DNA from: Defluviibacillus sp043739385
Lineage (GTDB): Bacteria; Pseudomonadota; Gammaproteobacteria; Burkholderiales; Burkholderiaceae_C
NCBI GenBank assembly: GCA_043739385.1
Contig: JAYUED010000134.1
Span: 1-36,369, forward strand
Reading direction: 5' to 3'
Length of the DNA: 36,369 bases
Positions 14,201-23,627 of the stretch are shown here, piece after piece (position 1 is the first letter of the stretch; the number at the start of each line of letters is the position of its first letter). The translations under genes were made by a program, and so were the position numbers. The notes under the pieces were generated by a model, which ran no database searches, had not been told where the DNA came from, and worked only from the letters and a program-made list of their open reading frames with translations.

Positions 14201-15991
14201 ATGTCAAGTCCTCGCGTAGCGGTCAAAGCGCCCGTTAAATCCCTATCAGGTTTACTCCCGTTCCTAAAACCGTACCGCATCCGTATTGGACTGGCGTTTG
14301 CGTTTTTAGTAATGGCCGCTGTGACTACCCTGCTCTTCCCTATCGCTCTACGCAGCCTAATTGACGGTGGATTGGTGTCGAGCGACAAATCTGCACAAGT
14401 GATGGCGCTACAGGAGCATTTCTTTGCATTATTTGCCGTCGCCGTAGGTTTGGGCCTGTTCTCGGCTGCACGCTTTTACATGGTGAGTTGGTTGGGCGAG
14501 AGGGTCACTGCAGATATACGTAATGCGGTGTATTCCCATGTGCTGAAACAAAGCCCCGAATTTTTTGAAACTACACAAACTGGCGAGGTGTTAAGCCGTC
14601 TGAGTGCAGACACCACGCTGGTGCAAACCGTAGTGGGCTCTTCGCTCTCTATGGGTTTGCGCAACGCAGTAATGGGTTTGGGTGCCCTGGCACTGCTGGT
14701 GTGGAACAACCCCTACGTGATGATCCAGGTGTTTGGCGTATTAGTATTAATTGTGCTGCCAAGCGTCTGGTTCGGGCGGCGAGTACGCAAGCTATCACGT
14801 GCTAGCCAAGACCGGTTGGCCGATTCCAGTGCTATTGCAGCAGAGGTGCTTAATGCAATCAGTTTGGTGCAAAGCTACACCGCTGAAGACCGTGAGTCCG
14901 AGCGGTTTACCAAATCAACCAATGACACTTTTCAAACGGCAGTAACCCGCAGCAAAGCACGCTCGGTACTCGTTGCGTTCATTATCATCGCCACCTCAGC
15001 TGCACTGCTGTGGGGCCTATACCAAGGCACGCAGTCGGTGGTTGCAGGCCGTATGACACCGGGACACCTTGGGCAAACCGTGGTGTATGTGATTATTTTG
15101 GCCAGTGCTTTTGCCGTGCTAGGTGAGGTGTACGGTGACTTACTTCGGGCAGCCGGAGCAACAGAGCGATTAATGGAGCTGCTGGAAACACGTTCCCCGA
15201 TTCAATCTCCATCAAAACCGGTGTCTCTGCAAGCCACACGGATGGGAAGCGCTATTAATTTTGAGTCAATCAACTTCCACTATCCCTCACGGCCTGCGCA
15301 AGCAGCGCTGTCCGCATTTTCATTGTCAATTCAGCCAGGCGAGACGGTCGCTTTAGTCGGGGCGAGCGGAGCGGGTAAGAGCACAGTGTTTCAGTTGCTG
15401 ATGCGATTTTATGACCCCACAATTGGCCAGATTACGCTTGACGGCGTGCCGATTACACAGCTGGGCGTGACTGACTTACGCCACCGTATAGCTATCGTGC
15501 CGCAAGATGCCGTGATTTTCTCGACGAGTGCTTTAGAGAACATCCGCTACGGTCGCCCTGAAGCTACAGATGCTGAAGTAAAAGCCGCATCAGTAGATGC
15601 ATTTGCCCACGATTTCATCATGCAGTTACCTGAAGGCTACGAGACCTTCCTCGGTGAACGTGGCGTTCGTTTAAGCGGTGGTCAGCGCCAACGCGTTGCC
15701 ATAGCCCGTGCCATGCTGAAAAATGCACCACTGCTGCTGCTGGACGAGGCCACTAGCGCCTTAGATGCAGAAAGCGAACGGATGGTGCAGGCGGCACTGG
15801 AATCGGCGATGCAAAAACATACAGGACAGCGCACTACACTCATAATTGCACACCGCTTGGCAACGGTGCAAAAGGCGGACAGGATAGTCGTTCTTGATCT
15901 TGGCCAAATAGTCGAGCAAGGCACACACGATGCACTTGTTGCATCAAATGGCGTCTACGCTAGGCTGGCAGCGCTGCAATTCACCCAGTAA
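14201..15991 (+). CDS. MsbA-like ABC exporter, fused permease and ATPase
   Basis: This 596-residue half-transporter has an N-terminal six-helix exporter domain (about residues 20-310) with the coupling-helix region around VTADIRNAVYSHVLKQSPEFF. The nucleotide-binding domain follows: Walker A GASGAGKST near 385, Q-loop IVPQDAVIFS, signature LSGGQRQR, Walker B LLLLDEATSALD and switch His in IIAHRLATV. Homodimers of this family export lipids, lipid A precursors, peptides or drugs across the inner membrane; the substrate here cannot be told. The ATG at 14201 is preferred over an in-frame TTG at 14192; no ribosome binding site is clear. The 206-base upstream gap holds the LexA box of the divergent gene and the short palindrome AGGGTAATCCCT (14043-14054). 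Confidence 0.88.
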   Translation: MSSPRVAVKAPVKSLSGLLPFLKPYRIRIGLAFAFLVMAAVTTLLFPIALRSLIDGGLVSSDKSAQVMALQEHFFALFAVAVGLGLFSAARFYMVSWLGERVTADIRNAVYSHVLKQSPEFFETTQTGEVLSRLSADTTLVQTVVGSSLSMGLRNAVMGLGALALLVWNNPYVMIQVFGVLVLIVLPSVWFGRRVRKLSRASQDRLADSSAIAAEVLNAISLVQSYTAEDRESERFTKSTNDTFQTAVTRSKARSVLVAFIIIATSAALLWGLYQGTQSVVAGRMTPGHLGQTVVYVIILASAFAVLGEVYGDLLRAAGATERLMELLETRSPIQSPSKPVSLQATRMGSAINFESINFHYPSRPAQAALSAFSLSIQPGETVALVGASGAGKSTVFQLLMRFYDPTIGQITLDGVPITQLGVTDLRHRIAIVPQDAVIFSTSALENIRYGRPEATDAEVKAASVDAFAHDFIMQLPEGYETFLGERGVRLSGGQRQRVAIARAMLKNAPLLLLDEATSALDAESERMVQAALESAMQKHTGQRTTLIIAHRLATVQKADRIVVLDLGQIVEQGTHDALVASNGVYARLAALQFTQ

Positions 15992-16001
15992 CAAATAATC
16001 G

Positions 16002-16019
16002 TTAACCAACACTGGTTAA
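16002..16019. terminator. Hairpin between the convergent ABC exporter and DUF1178 genes
   Basis: TTAACCA (16002-16008) and TGGTTAA (16013-16019) form a perfect seven-base stem around ACAC. It lies in the 74-base convergent gap and could serve both strands, but no T tract follows on either side, so terminator function is only possible. Confidence 0.4.
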
Positions 16020-16065
16020 TCGTTAATTGTGAACGCACAAGTTTTGTTTTATACCGGACAGCGCT

Positions 16066-16605
16066 CTACTGGAGCGGTCCGTTCAATCCTGCAGGTATGC
16101 GCAAGGGCATGACGGAAATCCCCTCTTCCAATAACTCGGCAGTTTCGTGACTGGAAGCCTGACCACGGATCGCGCGCTCCGCAGATTCGCCATAGTGAAT
16201 TTTTCGGGCCTCTTCGGCAAACTTGCTACCTACATCCTCTGTGTTGGCAACCACATGGCGCACCATTTGAAGCCATGCGGCTTGCAGGCCATTCTCGCCC
16301 TCTGATCGCAGGGTCGGCGTAACAGCGGCAGAAGGCGTTGAGGTAGACAGATCCGCAGCGCCCGATACTGTATCAATATCAGAGTTTGCATCAACGCCAG
16401 AGCCGGATCTAGACTCAAATTGCGATCTGGATGGTGTGGCACCAAAATTCAGCCGCGGCGCAGATAGCATTTTCGTAATGGTCTTGTCACTGCATAAAGG
16501 ACATTCAATCAGGTTTTGGCCCAATTGATTTTGAAAATCGTCCTCAGAAGAAAACCAGCCTTCAAAGGAATGTTGATACCGACACTGAAGATCCAAAACT
16601 TTCAT
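16066..16605 (-). CDS. DUF1178 family protein
   Basis: This 179-residue protein of unknown function begins with the family hallmark MKVLDLQCRYQHSFEGWF and then CPLC, a CxxC that together with Cys8 may bind a metal. The middle is Ser/Thr-rich and low complexity (DIDTVSGAADLSTSTPSAA), and the end includes the conserved EEARKIHYGESAERAIRGQA segment. I chose the ATG at 16605 because the family starts exactly there; a longer frame to 16683 would run into the upstream NUDIX gene. It is the last gene of the nuo-linked transcript, 41 bases after the NUDIX gene. A role in complex I is not shown; the linkage is a synteny observation. Confidence 0.85.
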   Translation of the reverse strand: MKVLDLQCRYQHSFEGWFSSEDDFQNQLGQNLIECPLCSDKTITKMLSAPRLNFGATPSRSQFESRSGSGVDANSDIDTVSGAADLSTSTPSAAVTPTLRSEGENGLQAAWLQMVRHVVANTEDVGSKFAEEARKIHYGESAERAIRGQASSHETAELLEEGISVMPLRIPAGLNGPLQ

Positions 16606-16646
16606 CGAACCATTATGAACTAAGGTTGCATTCAAAAAGACAAAAA

Positions 16647-17246
16647 TCAGCCAGAAGGAGTGGGGTACCAGTTCAAAGTCCACGCACCAGATTCAACATT
16701 CTGGAGCCAAAGCGCACCAGTCAAGGTCTTAGCATCTGTGATGAGACCTCCAAAACAGCTCTGCAAGAGTTCTGCAGGACTGACCAATACGACATCCAAG
16801 AACTCCCCCTCATCAAGCTTGCGCTGACCCAAGGTTAAACCTCGGGCAAACCAGATATCAATAAACTCGGTCGAGTAAGAAATGGTAGGGTGCAAAAGAC
16901 CCGCACGAGCCCACTCTGTAGCGCTGTAGCCGGTTTCCTCCAACAATTCGCGGCGTGCGCAATCAAAAACTGACTCACCAGTATCCAATTTACCCGCAGG
17001 AAACTCCAGAATCACCTGCTGAACAGGATAGCGGTACTGGAGCTCCATCACCAACCGACCATCGTCCAGCATGGGGATAATCATTACGGCACCTGGATGA
17101 ACTACGAATTCGCGAGTAGCCAATTGGCTATTAGGAAGTTTGACCGTGTCACGCAATACACGCAAAAATTTGCCCTGAAGTAATTCTTCACGGCTTTCAA
17201 ATACCTCTATCAGGTGCGGATCACGGCCAAGTTCGACCATAGTCAT
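16647..17246 (-). CDS. NUDIX hydrolase, ADP-ribose pyrophosphatase-like
   Basis: This 199-residue protein contains a complete Nudix box at 85-107, from GKLDTGE through RELLEETGY, with the REL and EE metal-binding residues all present. The preceding VILEFPAGKLDTGE segment is typical of ADP-ribose/NDP-sugar pyrophosphatases, which split ADP-ribose to AMP and ribose 5-phosphate with Mg2+. Its start codon overlaps the stop of the DUF2818 gene by four bases (ATGA), implying translational coupling; an in-frame ATG two codons later is an alternative. Being in the complex I transcript, it may clear ADP-ribose arising from NAD breakdown, but that is inference. Confidence 0.9.
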   Translation of the reverse strand: MTMVELGRDPHLIEVFESREELLQGKFLRVLRDTVKLPNSQLATREFVVHPGAVMIIPMLDDGRLVMELQYRYPVQQVILEFPAGKLDTGESVFDCARRELLEETGYSATEWARAGLLHPTISYSTEFIDIWFARGLTLGQRKLDEGEFLDVVLVSPAELLQSCFGGLITDAKTLTGALWLQNVESGAWTLNWYPTPSG

Positions 17247-17551
17247 TCAGAGGCTTGGTGCTTAAGCAAATACCGGTAAATAAAACCAGGAAACGAAAGG
17301 GTTATAAACAAGGCCAATGAAATGGCATAAAACTCCCACCCCTGTGACGCTATCTGACCTGCACGCCATTCCAGCGCTAGACCAAAGCTACCCACTAGAA
17401 AGTAATACACCAGTAGCTCCGTCAACCGAAGCCCTAAGCCTTTAGGGCAGTCCATCAAGAAAACAGCAAACAGCCGTTGACTGATAAAAGGCAAATTGGC
17501 AGCACCCAGTGCCAGCAGCAGAACTAGCCAAACAGCGACAGTTTGAGACAA
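17243..17551 (-). CDS. DUF2818 family small membrane protein
   Basis: This 102-residue hydrophobic protein has about three membrane segments: residues 3-20, roughly 45-60, and 72-92. It has the conserved NLPFISQR motif after the first helix and a charged C-terminus. I recognise it as DUF2818, a small Burkholderiales family habitually found right after nuoN. Its function is unknown; location suggests an accessory or assembly role for complex I or simple co-transcription. It starts four bases after the nuoN stop and overlaps the NUDIX gene by ATGA. Confidence 0.85.
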   Translation of the reverse strand: MSQTVAVWLVLLLALGAANLPFISQRLFAVFLMDCPKGLGLRLTELLVYYFLVGSFGLALEWRAGQIASQGWEFYAISLALFITLSFPGFIYRYLLKHQASE

Positions 17552-17555
17552 TCTG

Positions 17556-19040
17556 TTAACTACCGAGTGTTTTGACGATAGCCCGTGCGCACAAGGACAT
17601 CAGCCCACCAGGCAATAAACCTAGCCCAACGATAAGTGCGCCATTCAGACATAGCACGATGCGCACATCAGCAGATGCCGATACTGTGGACGCTGTAATA
17701 GGTTGGTCAAAGTACATGACCTTAACAACTCGCAAGTAATAGAAGGCACCAATCAAGGACATCATCACAGCGAAAATTGCCAGAATCAAGTAAGAAGTTT
17801 GACCTGATGTAATAAGAGCTTGCAATACCGAAAGCTTGGCGTAAAAACCAACAAAGGGAGGAATACCAGCCATAGAAAATAAACATACCGCCATCACACC
17901 AGCATAAAGTGGGCTACGTTGGTTTAAACCTGCCAAATCGCTGATTTCTTCGCTCTCAAAACCTTCACGAGCAAGGAGCAAAATTACGCCGAAAGTTGCC
18001 AAGGTCGTTAGCACATAAGTAATAACGTAAAACATGGCTGAGCTGTATGCATTCGCCGCCGACAAAGTGTTTCCATTGATAACACCTGAAAGCAAGCCCA
18101 AAAGCACAAAACCCATTTGTGAAATAGTAGAGAAAGCCAACATGCGCTTGAGATTGGTTTGGGCTATGGCAGCCAAATTACCAATCAATAGTGAGCCAAC
18201 GCACAACACCACGAGCATCTGTTGCCAGTCTATTGCGAGGGGGAGTAAACCTTCGACCAGCAAGCGGATAGAAATAGCAAACGCAGCCAATTTAGGTGCA
18301 CCACCAATCATCAGCGTAACGGCGGTTGGCGCACCTTGGTATACATCAGGCACCCACATATGGAACGGAACCACACCCAATTTGAAAGCTAAACCCGAGA
18401 CGATGAAAACCAAACCAAACACCAATACTTGGTGCTTAATGTGACCAGAAGCCACCGCTTTAAATACAGCACTAATGTCCAGCGAACCTGTAGCGCCATA
18501 AAGCATAGATAAGCCATACAGCAAAAAACCTGAGGCCAGAGCACCCAAGACAAAGTACTTCATCGCAGCTTCTGTTGCCACTGCGTTATCACGGCGTAAA
18601 GCCACCAAGGCATAGCTTGAAAGCGTGAGCAATTCGAGGCCTAAATAGATCACTAGAAAGTTGTTTCCAGAAATCATCACAAACATGCCCAAGAGTGAAA
18701 ACAGGCTGAGCGTGAACATCTCACCACCGCGTAACATATCCCGATCGGCGGCATAAGGGCGACCGTAAACCAACGTCACCATCATCGCAACGGTGGCAAA
18801 ACACTTCAGCCAGTTACCCATCGGATCACTGACGACTTGGTTGCCAAAGCCGTAAATTGTGGCTTCGCCTGATGCATACAACGCTAACAACATAGCGACT
18901 ACGCCCAAGGTCAACAGGCTGAGCACATAAGTAGCCGTCCGACGTGGACTTTTAACGCCCAAATCCACCATGGTTATCACAAGCGCCATTACCGCAAGAA
19001 TTATCTCGGGGTAAACCGCAATCAAACTGATTTTGTCCAT
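17556..19040 (-). CDS. nuoN: NADH-quinone oxidoreductase subunit N
   Basis: This 494-residue polytopic protein is one of three antiporter-like proton-pumping subunits of complex I. Expected features are visible: SGNNFLVIYLGLELLTLSSYALVALRR, which holds the conserved Glu of the TM5 region, AFKLGVVPFHMWVPDVYQGAPTAVT with the key Lys, and KRMLAFSTISQMGFVLLG. About 14 membrane helices fit the length. The start at 19040 has only a weak purine-rich site before it. It lies 26 bases after nuoM and 4 bases before the DUF2818 gene. Confidence 0.97.
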   Translation of the reverse strand: MDKISLIAVYPEIILAVMALVITMVDLGVKSPRRTATYVLSLLTLGVVAMLLALYASGEATIYGFGNQVVSDPMGNWLKCFATVAMMVTLVYGRPYAADRDMLRGGEMFTLSLFSLLGMFVMISGNNFLVIYLGLELLTLSSYALVALRRDNAVATEAAMKYFVLGALASGFLLYGLSMLYGATGSLDISAVFKAVASGHIKHQVLVFGLVFIVSGLAFKLGVVPFHMWVPDVYQGAPTAVTLMIGGAPKLAAFAISIRLLVEGLLPLAIDWQQMLVVLCVGSLLIGNLAAIAQTNLKRMLAFSTISQMGFVLLGLLSGVINGNTLSAANAYSSAMFYVITYVLTTLATFGVILLLAREGFESEEISDLAGLNQRSPLYAGVMAVCLFSMAGIPPFVGFYAKLSVLQALITSGQTSYLILAIFAVMMSLIGAFYYLRVVKVMYFDQPITASTVSASADVRIVLCLNGALIVGLGLLPGGLMSLCARAIVKTLGS

Positions 19041-19066
19041 CTTCTGTCTTATCTCTCAGTGCTGGC

Positions 19067-20542
19067 TCAATTGAGCTTGGAAGTTGCTACATGCTTGAGC
19101 AAATCAACTACCGAGGTGTTCATCACATCGGTAAATTCTTTGGGGTACACGCCCATGTACAGCACTGCGAAGGCCAACAGAGTCAGCATCAAAAATTCAC
19201 GGGCATTAATATCTTTCAGTTCTTTAACATGGTCATTACCAACGGGGCCGAGGTAGACGCGTTTGAACATCCAAAGCGTATAAGCGGCACCGAATATCAA
19301 AGCACTTGCGGCGGCAAAACCTAACCAAAAATTCGCTTTGATGGCCCCCAAAATCACCATCCACTCGCCGACGAATCCAGCTGTACCCGGAAGTCCGCAA
19401 TTGGCCATCGAGAATAACAACACAAATGCCGCAAACTTGGGCATGGTGTTAACCACTCCGCCATAGTCGGCGATTTGACGAGAATGCATCCGGTCGTACA
19501 AAACACCTATACACAAAAACATTGCGCCAGAAACAAAACCATGGGCAATCATTTGTACCAAACCACCCGCGACACCGAGATCATTGAAGATAAAGAAACC
19601 CAGCGTAACAAAACCCATGTGCGCGACCGATGAGTAAGCCACCAACTTTTTCATGTCCTTTTGCACCATGGCAACCAAACCGACATAGATAACTGCGATC
19701 AACGACAACGTAATCATCAACCACGCCCATTCGCGCGCAGCATCAGGCGCGATCGGCATCGAAAACCGCAAGAAACCGTAAGCACCCAACTTCAGCATGA
19801 TGGCAGCTAGCACAGCCGAGCCACCAGTAGGTGCTTCTACGTGAACATCAGGCAACCAAGTGTGAACCGGCCACATCGGTACTTTCACAGCAAAGGCAGA
19901 GAAGAATGCAAAAAACAGCAAGGTTTGCTCGGTGCGCCCTAAAGGTAGTTTATGCCACGTCAAAATATCAAAGCTACCACCCGATTTGGTGTACAAGAAA
20001 ATTAACGCAATCAACATTAACAACGAACCAAGAAGTGTGTACAAGAAGAACTTGAACGCCGCATAAATCTTGTTTGATCCACCCCAAATACCGATGATGA
20101 GATACATCGGAATCAGTGTCGCTTCAAAGAAAACGTAGAACAAAATACCGTCCAACGCTGAAAACACGCCAATCATCAAACCACTGAGGATCAGAAAAGC
20201 CCCCATGTACTGGTTAACACGCTCTGTGATAACTTCCCATGCAGATATCACAACGATCACATTAATGAAAGCGGTCAACAGCACAAACCAAAGCGAAATA
20301 CCGTCCACACCAATGTGGTAATTAATATTAAACCGCTCAATCCAACTGCCCTGCTCAACGAATTGCATAGCTGAAGTACCCAGCTTGAAACCGTCGTACA
20401 AAGGTAAAGTGACCAAGAAACTGATAATGGCACCGACAAGCGCAAACCAGCGCACCGCCTTGGCTTGCTCATCACGACCAAGCGCCAACAACACGACACC
20501 AAAAAAGACTGGCGTCCAGGTGGCAAGACTCAACAAACCCAT
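19067..20542 (-). CDS. nuoM: NADH-quinone oxidoreductase subunit M
   Basis: This is a 491-residue antiporter-like membrane subunit. Conserved segments include VDGISLWFVLLTAFINVIVV, FYVFFEATLIPMYLIIGIWGG with the TM5 Glu, AFAVKVPMWPVHTWLPDVHVEAP with the channel Lys, and KKLVAYSSVAHMGFVTLG. I chose the ATG at 20542 (MGLLSLATW) because AGGGA lies about nine bases upstream; the longer frame to 20650 runs back into nuoL. It pumps protons within the membrane arm and lies 14 bases after nuoL. Confidence 0.97.
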   Translation of the reverse strand: MGLLSLATWTPVFFGVVLLALGRDEQAKAVRWFALVGAIISFLVTLPLYDGFKLGTSAMQFVEQGSWIERFNINYHIGVDGISLWFVLLTAFINVIVVISAWEVITERVNQYMGAFLILSGLMIGVFSALDGILFYVFFEATLIPMYLIIGIWGGSNKIYAAFKFFLYTLLGSLLMLIALIFLYTKSGGSFDILTWHKLPLGRTEQTLLFFAFFSAFAVKVPMWPVHTWLPDVHVEAPTGGSAVLAAIMLKLGAYGFLRFSMPIAPDAAREWAWLMITLSLIAVIYVGLVAMVQKDMKKLVAYSSVAHMGFVTLGFFIFNDLGVAGGLVQMIAHGFVSGAMFLCIGVLYDRMHSRQIADYGGVVNTMPKFAAFVLLFSMANCGLPGTAGFVGEWMVILGAIKANFWLGFAAASALIFGAAYTLWMFKRVYLGPVGNDHVKELKDINAREFLMLTLLAFAVLYMGVYPKEFTDVMNTSVVDLLKHVATSKLN

Positions 20543-20556
20543 TTTTGCTTTCCCTT

Positions 20557-22587
20557 TTACTTGCCGAACCAGACGAACCAAGTCATCAGCACAAACACGC
20601 CAACAATCATCGCCAAGGCGTAGTGGTAGATGAAACCTGATTGCAACCAACGCACCATACTAGAGATCCAACCAACCAATTTCCATGATCCATTAACCAC
20701 AGCACCATCAATAATGGCTTGATCGCCAATTTTCCAAAGTCCGAGCCCTAAACCACGTGCGCCGCGGGCCAAAACTTTTTCATTGAACCAGTCTAGGTAG
20801 TACTTATTTTCAAGCAGCGTATAGATGGGCATGCACGCACGTTTAATGGCGGCAGGCACAGCCGGATTTACCATGTACATGTAATACGAACTGGCAACAC
20901 CCCCAAAAGCCAACCAGAAAGGCAGCGTGGACAACGCATGCAAGGCCATTTGTACTGGGCCGTGGAAAGCATGCCCCAATTCTTCCATCACAGGATGTTT
21001 TTCAGCATTGACGAAAATTGCATCTTTGAAAAAATCACCGAACAACATAGGCTCAATGGTCAAGAAACCAATCACAACTGAGGGAAAAGCCAGTAGCAGC
21101 AACGGTACAGTGACAACCCAAGGAGACTCATGAGGTTTGAGCACGTGCGCGTCATGATGCTCCTCGTGACCAGCATCGTGACCATGGTGTTCGTCGGGAT
21201 TCTGATCGAAACGCTCTTTGCCGTGAAATACTAAAAAGTACATACGGAACGAGTAAAAGGCGGTGATGAAGACCCCTGCTAATACCGCAAACGAAGCAAA
21301 ACCAGAACCCACCAAATGGCTTTCATGAACAGCTTCAATAATGCTGTCTTTTGAATAAAAACCAGCAAACAACGGCGTACCAATCAATGCCAAAGACCCT
21401 AGCAATGAAGTAATCCAGGTAATCGGCATGTACTTGCGCAAACCACCCATCCAGCGAATATCTTGGTTATGGTGCACACCCATAATGACTGAGCCAGCAG
21501 CCAAAAACAGCAAAGCTTTAAAGAAAGCGTGCGTCATCAAATGGAACACGGCCACAGAGTAGGCGGAAGCACCCAATGCGACTGTCATGTAGCCCAACTG
21601 TGACAACGTGGAATAGGCAACTACACGCTTGATATCATTTTGAATAATGCCCATGAAACCCATAAAAAGCGCAGTGATAGCACCAATCACCATCACAAAA
21701 CTCAGCGCTGCATCACTCAACTCAAACAGAGGTGACATTCGAGCTACCATGAATATACCGGCAGTCACCATCGTTGCTGCGTGAATTAGTGCGGAGATGG
21801 GTGTTGGGCCCTCCATCGAGTCAGGTAGCCAAACATGCAAAGGGAACTGCGCGCTTTTACCCATGGCACCGATAAACAAGCAAATACAGATAACGGTCAC
21901 CAACATCCAGTTAGTGCCAGGAAATATCAACTTAGCCAGCTCATCGCCTTTCGCAAATACTTCCGTGTAGTTCAATGAACCAGTATATGCAGCGATTAAA
22001 CCAATACCCAGAATAAAACCAAAATCACCCACACGGTTAACCAAGAAGGCTTTCATATTGGCAAAGATAGCTGTGGGCTTATTAAACCAAAAACCAATAA
22101 GCAAATAAGATACTAAGCCTACAGCCTCCCAACCAAAAAACAACTGGAGCATGTTGTTGCTCATCACCAGCATTAACATGGAGAAAGTGAACAGTGAGAT
22201 ATAAGCAAAGAATCGGTTATAGCCTTCATCTTCATCCATGTAACCGATGGTGTAAAGATGCACCATCAGCGACACAAAAGTCACCACACACATCATCATT
22301 GCAGTGAGACCGTCAATCAGAAAACCGATTTCCATCTTCAAACCACCGACGACCATCCAGGTGTACAGGGTTTCGCTCAGTCGGGCTCCATCTTGAACCA
22401 CACTCTTGAGGGTTAAGACAGAAATCACGAAGGACACTAGCACACCAAGAATGGTCAGGCTATGCGTTAGGCGGCGTCCAATCCAATTACCACCTAAAGC
22501 GGTGCCTAAAACACCAGCAAGTAGAGCGCCGACAAGCGGAGCAAGCGGTACGGCTAATAAAGTAGTTGCGGAAAGCGTTGCGCTCAT
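20557..22587 (-). CDS. nuoL: NADH-quinone oxidoreductase subunit L
   Basis: This 676-residue distal antiporter-like subunit of complex I has the usual motifs: FFGWEAVGLVSYLLIGFW with the conserved Glu, GAMGKSAQFPLHVWLPDSMEGPTPISALIHAATMVTAGIF with Lys and His residues of the proton path, and RVVAYSTLSQLGYMTVALG. A long C-terminal extension provides the lateral helix. One hydrophilic loop, near residue 470, is strikingly His/Asp/Glu rich (DEHHGHDAGHEEHHDAH) and could bind divalent metal. It lies ten bases after nuoK. Confidence 0.97.
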   Translation of the reverse strand: MSATLSATTLLAVPLAPLVGALLAGVLGTALGGNWIGRRLTHSLTILGVLVSFVISVLTLKSVVQDGARLSETLYTWMVVGGLKMEIGFLIDGLTAMMMCVVTFVSLMVHLYTIGYMDEDEGYNRFFAYISLFTFSMLMLVMSNNMLQLFFGWEAVGLVSYLLIGFWFNKPTAIFANMKAFLVNRVGDFGFILGIGLIAAYTGSLNYTEVFAKGDELAKLIFPGTNWMLVTVICICLFIGAMGKSAQFPLHVWLPDSMEGPTPISALIHAATMVTAGIFMVARMSPLFELSDAALSFVMVIGAITALFMGFMGIIQNDIKRVVAYSTLSQLGYMTVALGASAYSVAVFHLMTHAFFKALLFLAAGSVIMGVHHNQDIRWMGGLRKYMPITWITSLLGSLALIGTPLFAGFYSKDSIIEAVHESHLVGSGFASFAVLAGVFITAFYSFRMYFLVFHGKERFDQNPDEHHGHDAGHEEHHDAHVLKPHESPWVVTVPLLLLAFPSVVIGFLTIEPMLFGDFFKDAIFVNAEKHPVMEELGHAFHGPVQMALHALSTLPFWLAFGGVASSYYMYMVNPAVPAAIKRACMPIYTLLENKYYLDWFNEKVLARGARGLGLGLWKIGDQAIIDGAVVNGSWKLVGWISSMVRWLQSGFIYHYALAMIVGVFVLMTWFVWFGK

Positions 22588-22597
22588 GGTTGTTCTT

Positions 22598-22906
22598 TTA
22601 GCCTTTGAGCGAGTTCAGTTCTTCAACGTTGATGCTGGATTTGTTACGGAACAAGAGCACCAGAATCGCCAAACCGATAGCCGACTCAGCAGCCGCCACC
22701 GTAAGGATGAAAAACACAAAAATTTGACCATTCAAATCACCCAAGAAGTGAGAGAAGGCCACGAAATTCATATTGACCGCAAGCAACATCAACTCAATAG
22801 CCATGAGTAAAACGATTAGATTTTTGCGGTTTAAAAATATACCAATCACTGACAGTGCAAACAAAATAGCACCTAGTGACAAAAAATGACCAAGACTTGT
22901 AATCAT
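22598..22906 (-). CDS. nuoK: NADH-quinone oxidoreductase subunit K
   Basis: This 102-residue three-helix membrane subunit shows the signature GIFLNRKNLIVLLMAIELMLLAVNMNF, including the conserved membrane Glu of helix two, and then AAAESAIGLAILVLLFRN with the second functional Glu. It links the quinone module to the antiporter subunits. Its start overlaps the nuoJ stop by four bases (ATGA), indicating coupled translation, and nuoL follows after ten bases. Confidence 0.97.
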   Translation of the reverse strand: MITSLGHFLSLGAILFALSVIGIFLNRKNLIVLLMAIELMLLAVNMNFVAFSHFLGDLNGQIFVFFILTVAAAESAIGLAILVLLFRNKSSINVEELNSLKG

Positions 22907-23571
22907 GCTTTTTTCTCCGCAATATCGGTCGAAGCACTTAACTCTTGGACAGGTGCAGTTGCTTTTTTAGTAGCATCCATTTTGATAACGTCCATACGGT
23001 CACGAGCTTTGACACGCACCTGATCAGAAGCACTGACGTATTTACTGTCTTTGCGTTCGCGTAGAGTCAAAGCAATAGCGGCAATCACAGCCACCAACAA
23101 GATGATGGCTGCAATTTGTAAGGGATATAAGTAAGAGGTGTACAGCAAAACACCCAACTCCTTGGTGTTGGAGATTTGGACTGCCGCCTCCCCCGCAACG
23201 ACCAACGCCTTGGGCTCTTCACTCAGGCGGAAACCGCCCATTAATACAGTAGCCATTTCCAGTGCAATCAAGGCACCAATACCTGCAGCCAAAGGAAAAT
23301 GCTTCCAAAAACCTTGACGAATACTGTCAACGTTAATGTCCAACATCATTACAACAAACAAAAACAGCACCATCACAGCACCAACATAAACTAACACCAG
23401 CGCAATCGCTAAAAACTCGGCTTTAAGTAAAATCCATAGCGCTGATGCCTGGAAAAATGCCAAGACTAAATACAGCACGGCGTAAACTGGATTACGCGCT
23501 GTAATGACGCGAAATGCAGCGAACAACAGCAGTGCTGAAAAAACATAAAAAAGACCTGACTTAACGTCCAT
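22903..23571 (-). CDS. nuoJ: NADH-quinone oxidoreductase subunit J
   Basis: This 222-residue membrane subunit has five predicted helices. VYAVLYLVLAFFQASALWILL and EFLAIALVLVYVGAVMVLFLFVVMMLDI are the characteristic stretches, the latter holding the pi-bulge helix of TM3. The hydrophilic C-terminal tail is longer than the minimum for the family and rich in Lys and Ala. A 56-base gap from nuoI, the largest in the distal operon, contains a 12-base tandem repeat, and the ATG has only a GAAG nine bases upstream. Confidence 0.96.
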   Translation of the reverse strand: MDVKSGLFYVFSALLLFAAFRVITARNPVYAVLYLVLAFFQASALWILLKAEFLAIALVLVYVGAVMVLFLFVVMMLDINVDSIRQGFWKHFPLAAGIGALIALEMATVLMGGFRLSEEPKALVVAGEAAVQISNTKELGVLLYTSYLYPLQIAAIILLVAVIAAIALTLRERKDSKYVSASDQVRVKARDRMDVIKMDATKKATAPVQELSASTDIAEKKA

Positions 23572-23577
23572 AAAATA

Positions 23578-23613
23578 CTTCGTGTAGTGCTTCTTGTAAT
23601 ACTTGATGTAATG
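23578..23613. repeat. Three imperfect 12-base tandem units between nuoI and nuoJ
   Basis: CTTCGTGTAGTG (23578-23589), CTTCTTGTAATA (23590-23601) and CTTGATGTAATG (23602-23613) follow head to tail just upstream of the nuoJ start. All share CTTNNTGTA. The repeats may influence nuoJ translation or be a relic of slippage. The pattern is seen; function is unknown. Confidence 0.6.
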
Positions 23614-23627
23614 TGAAGTAAGGCAAG

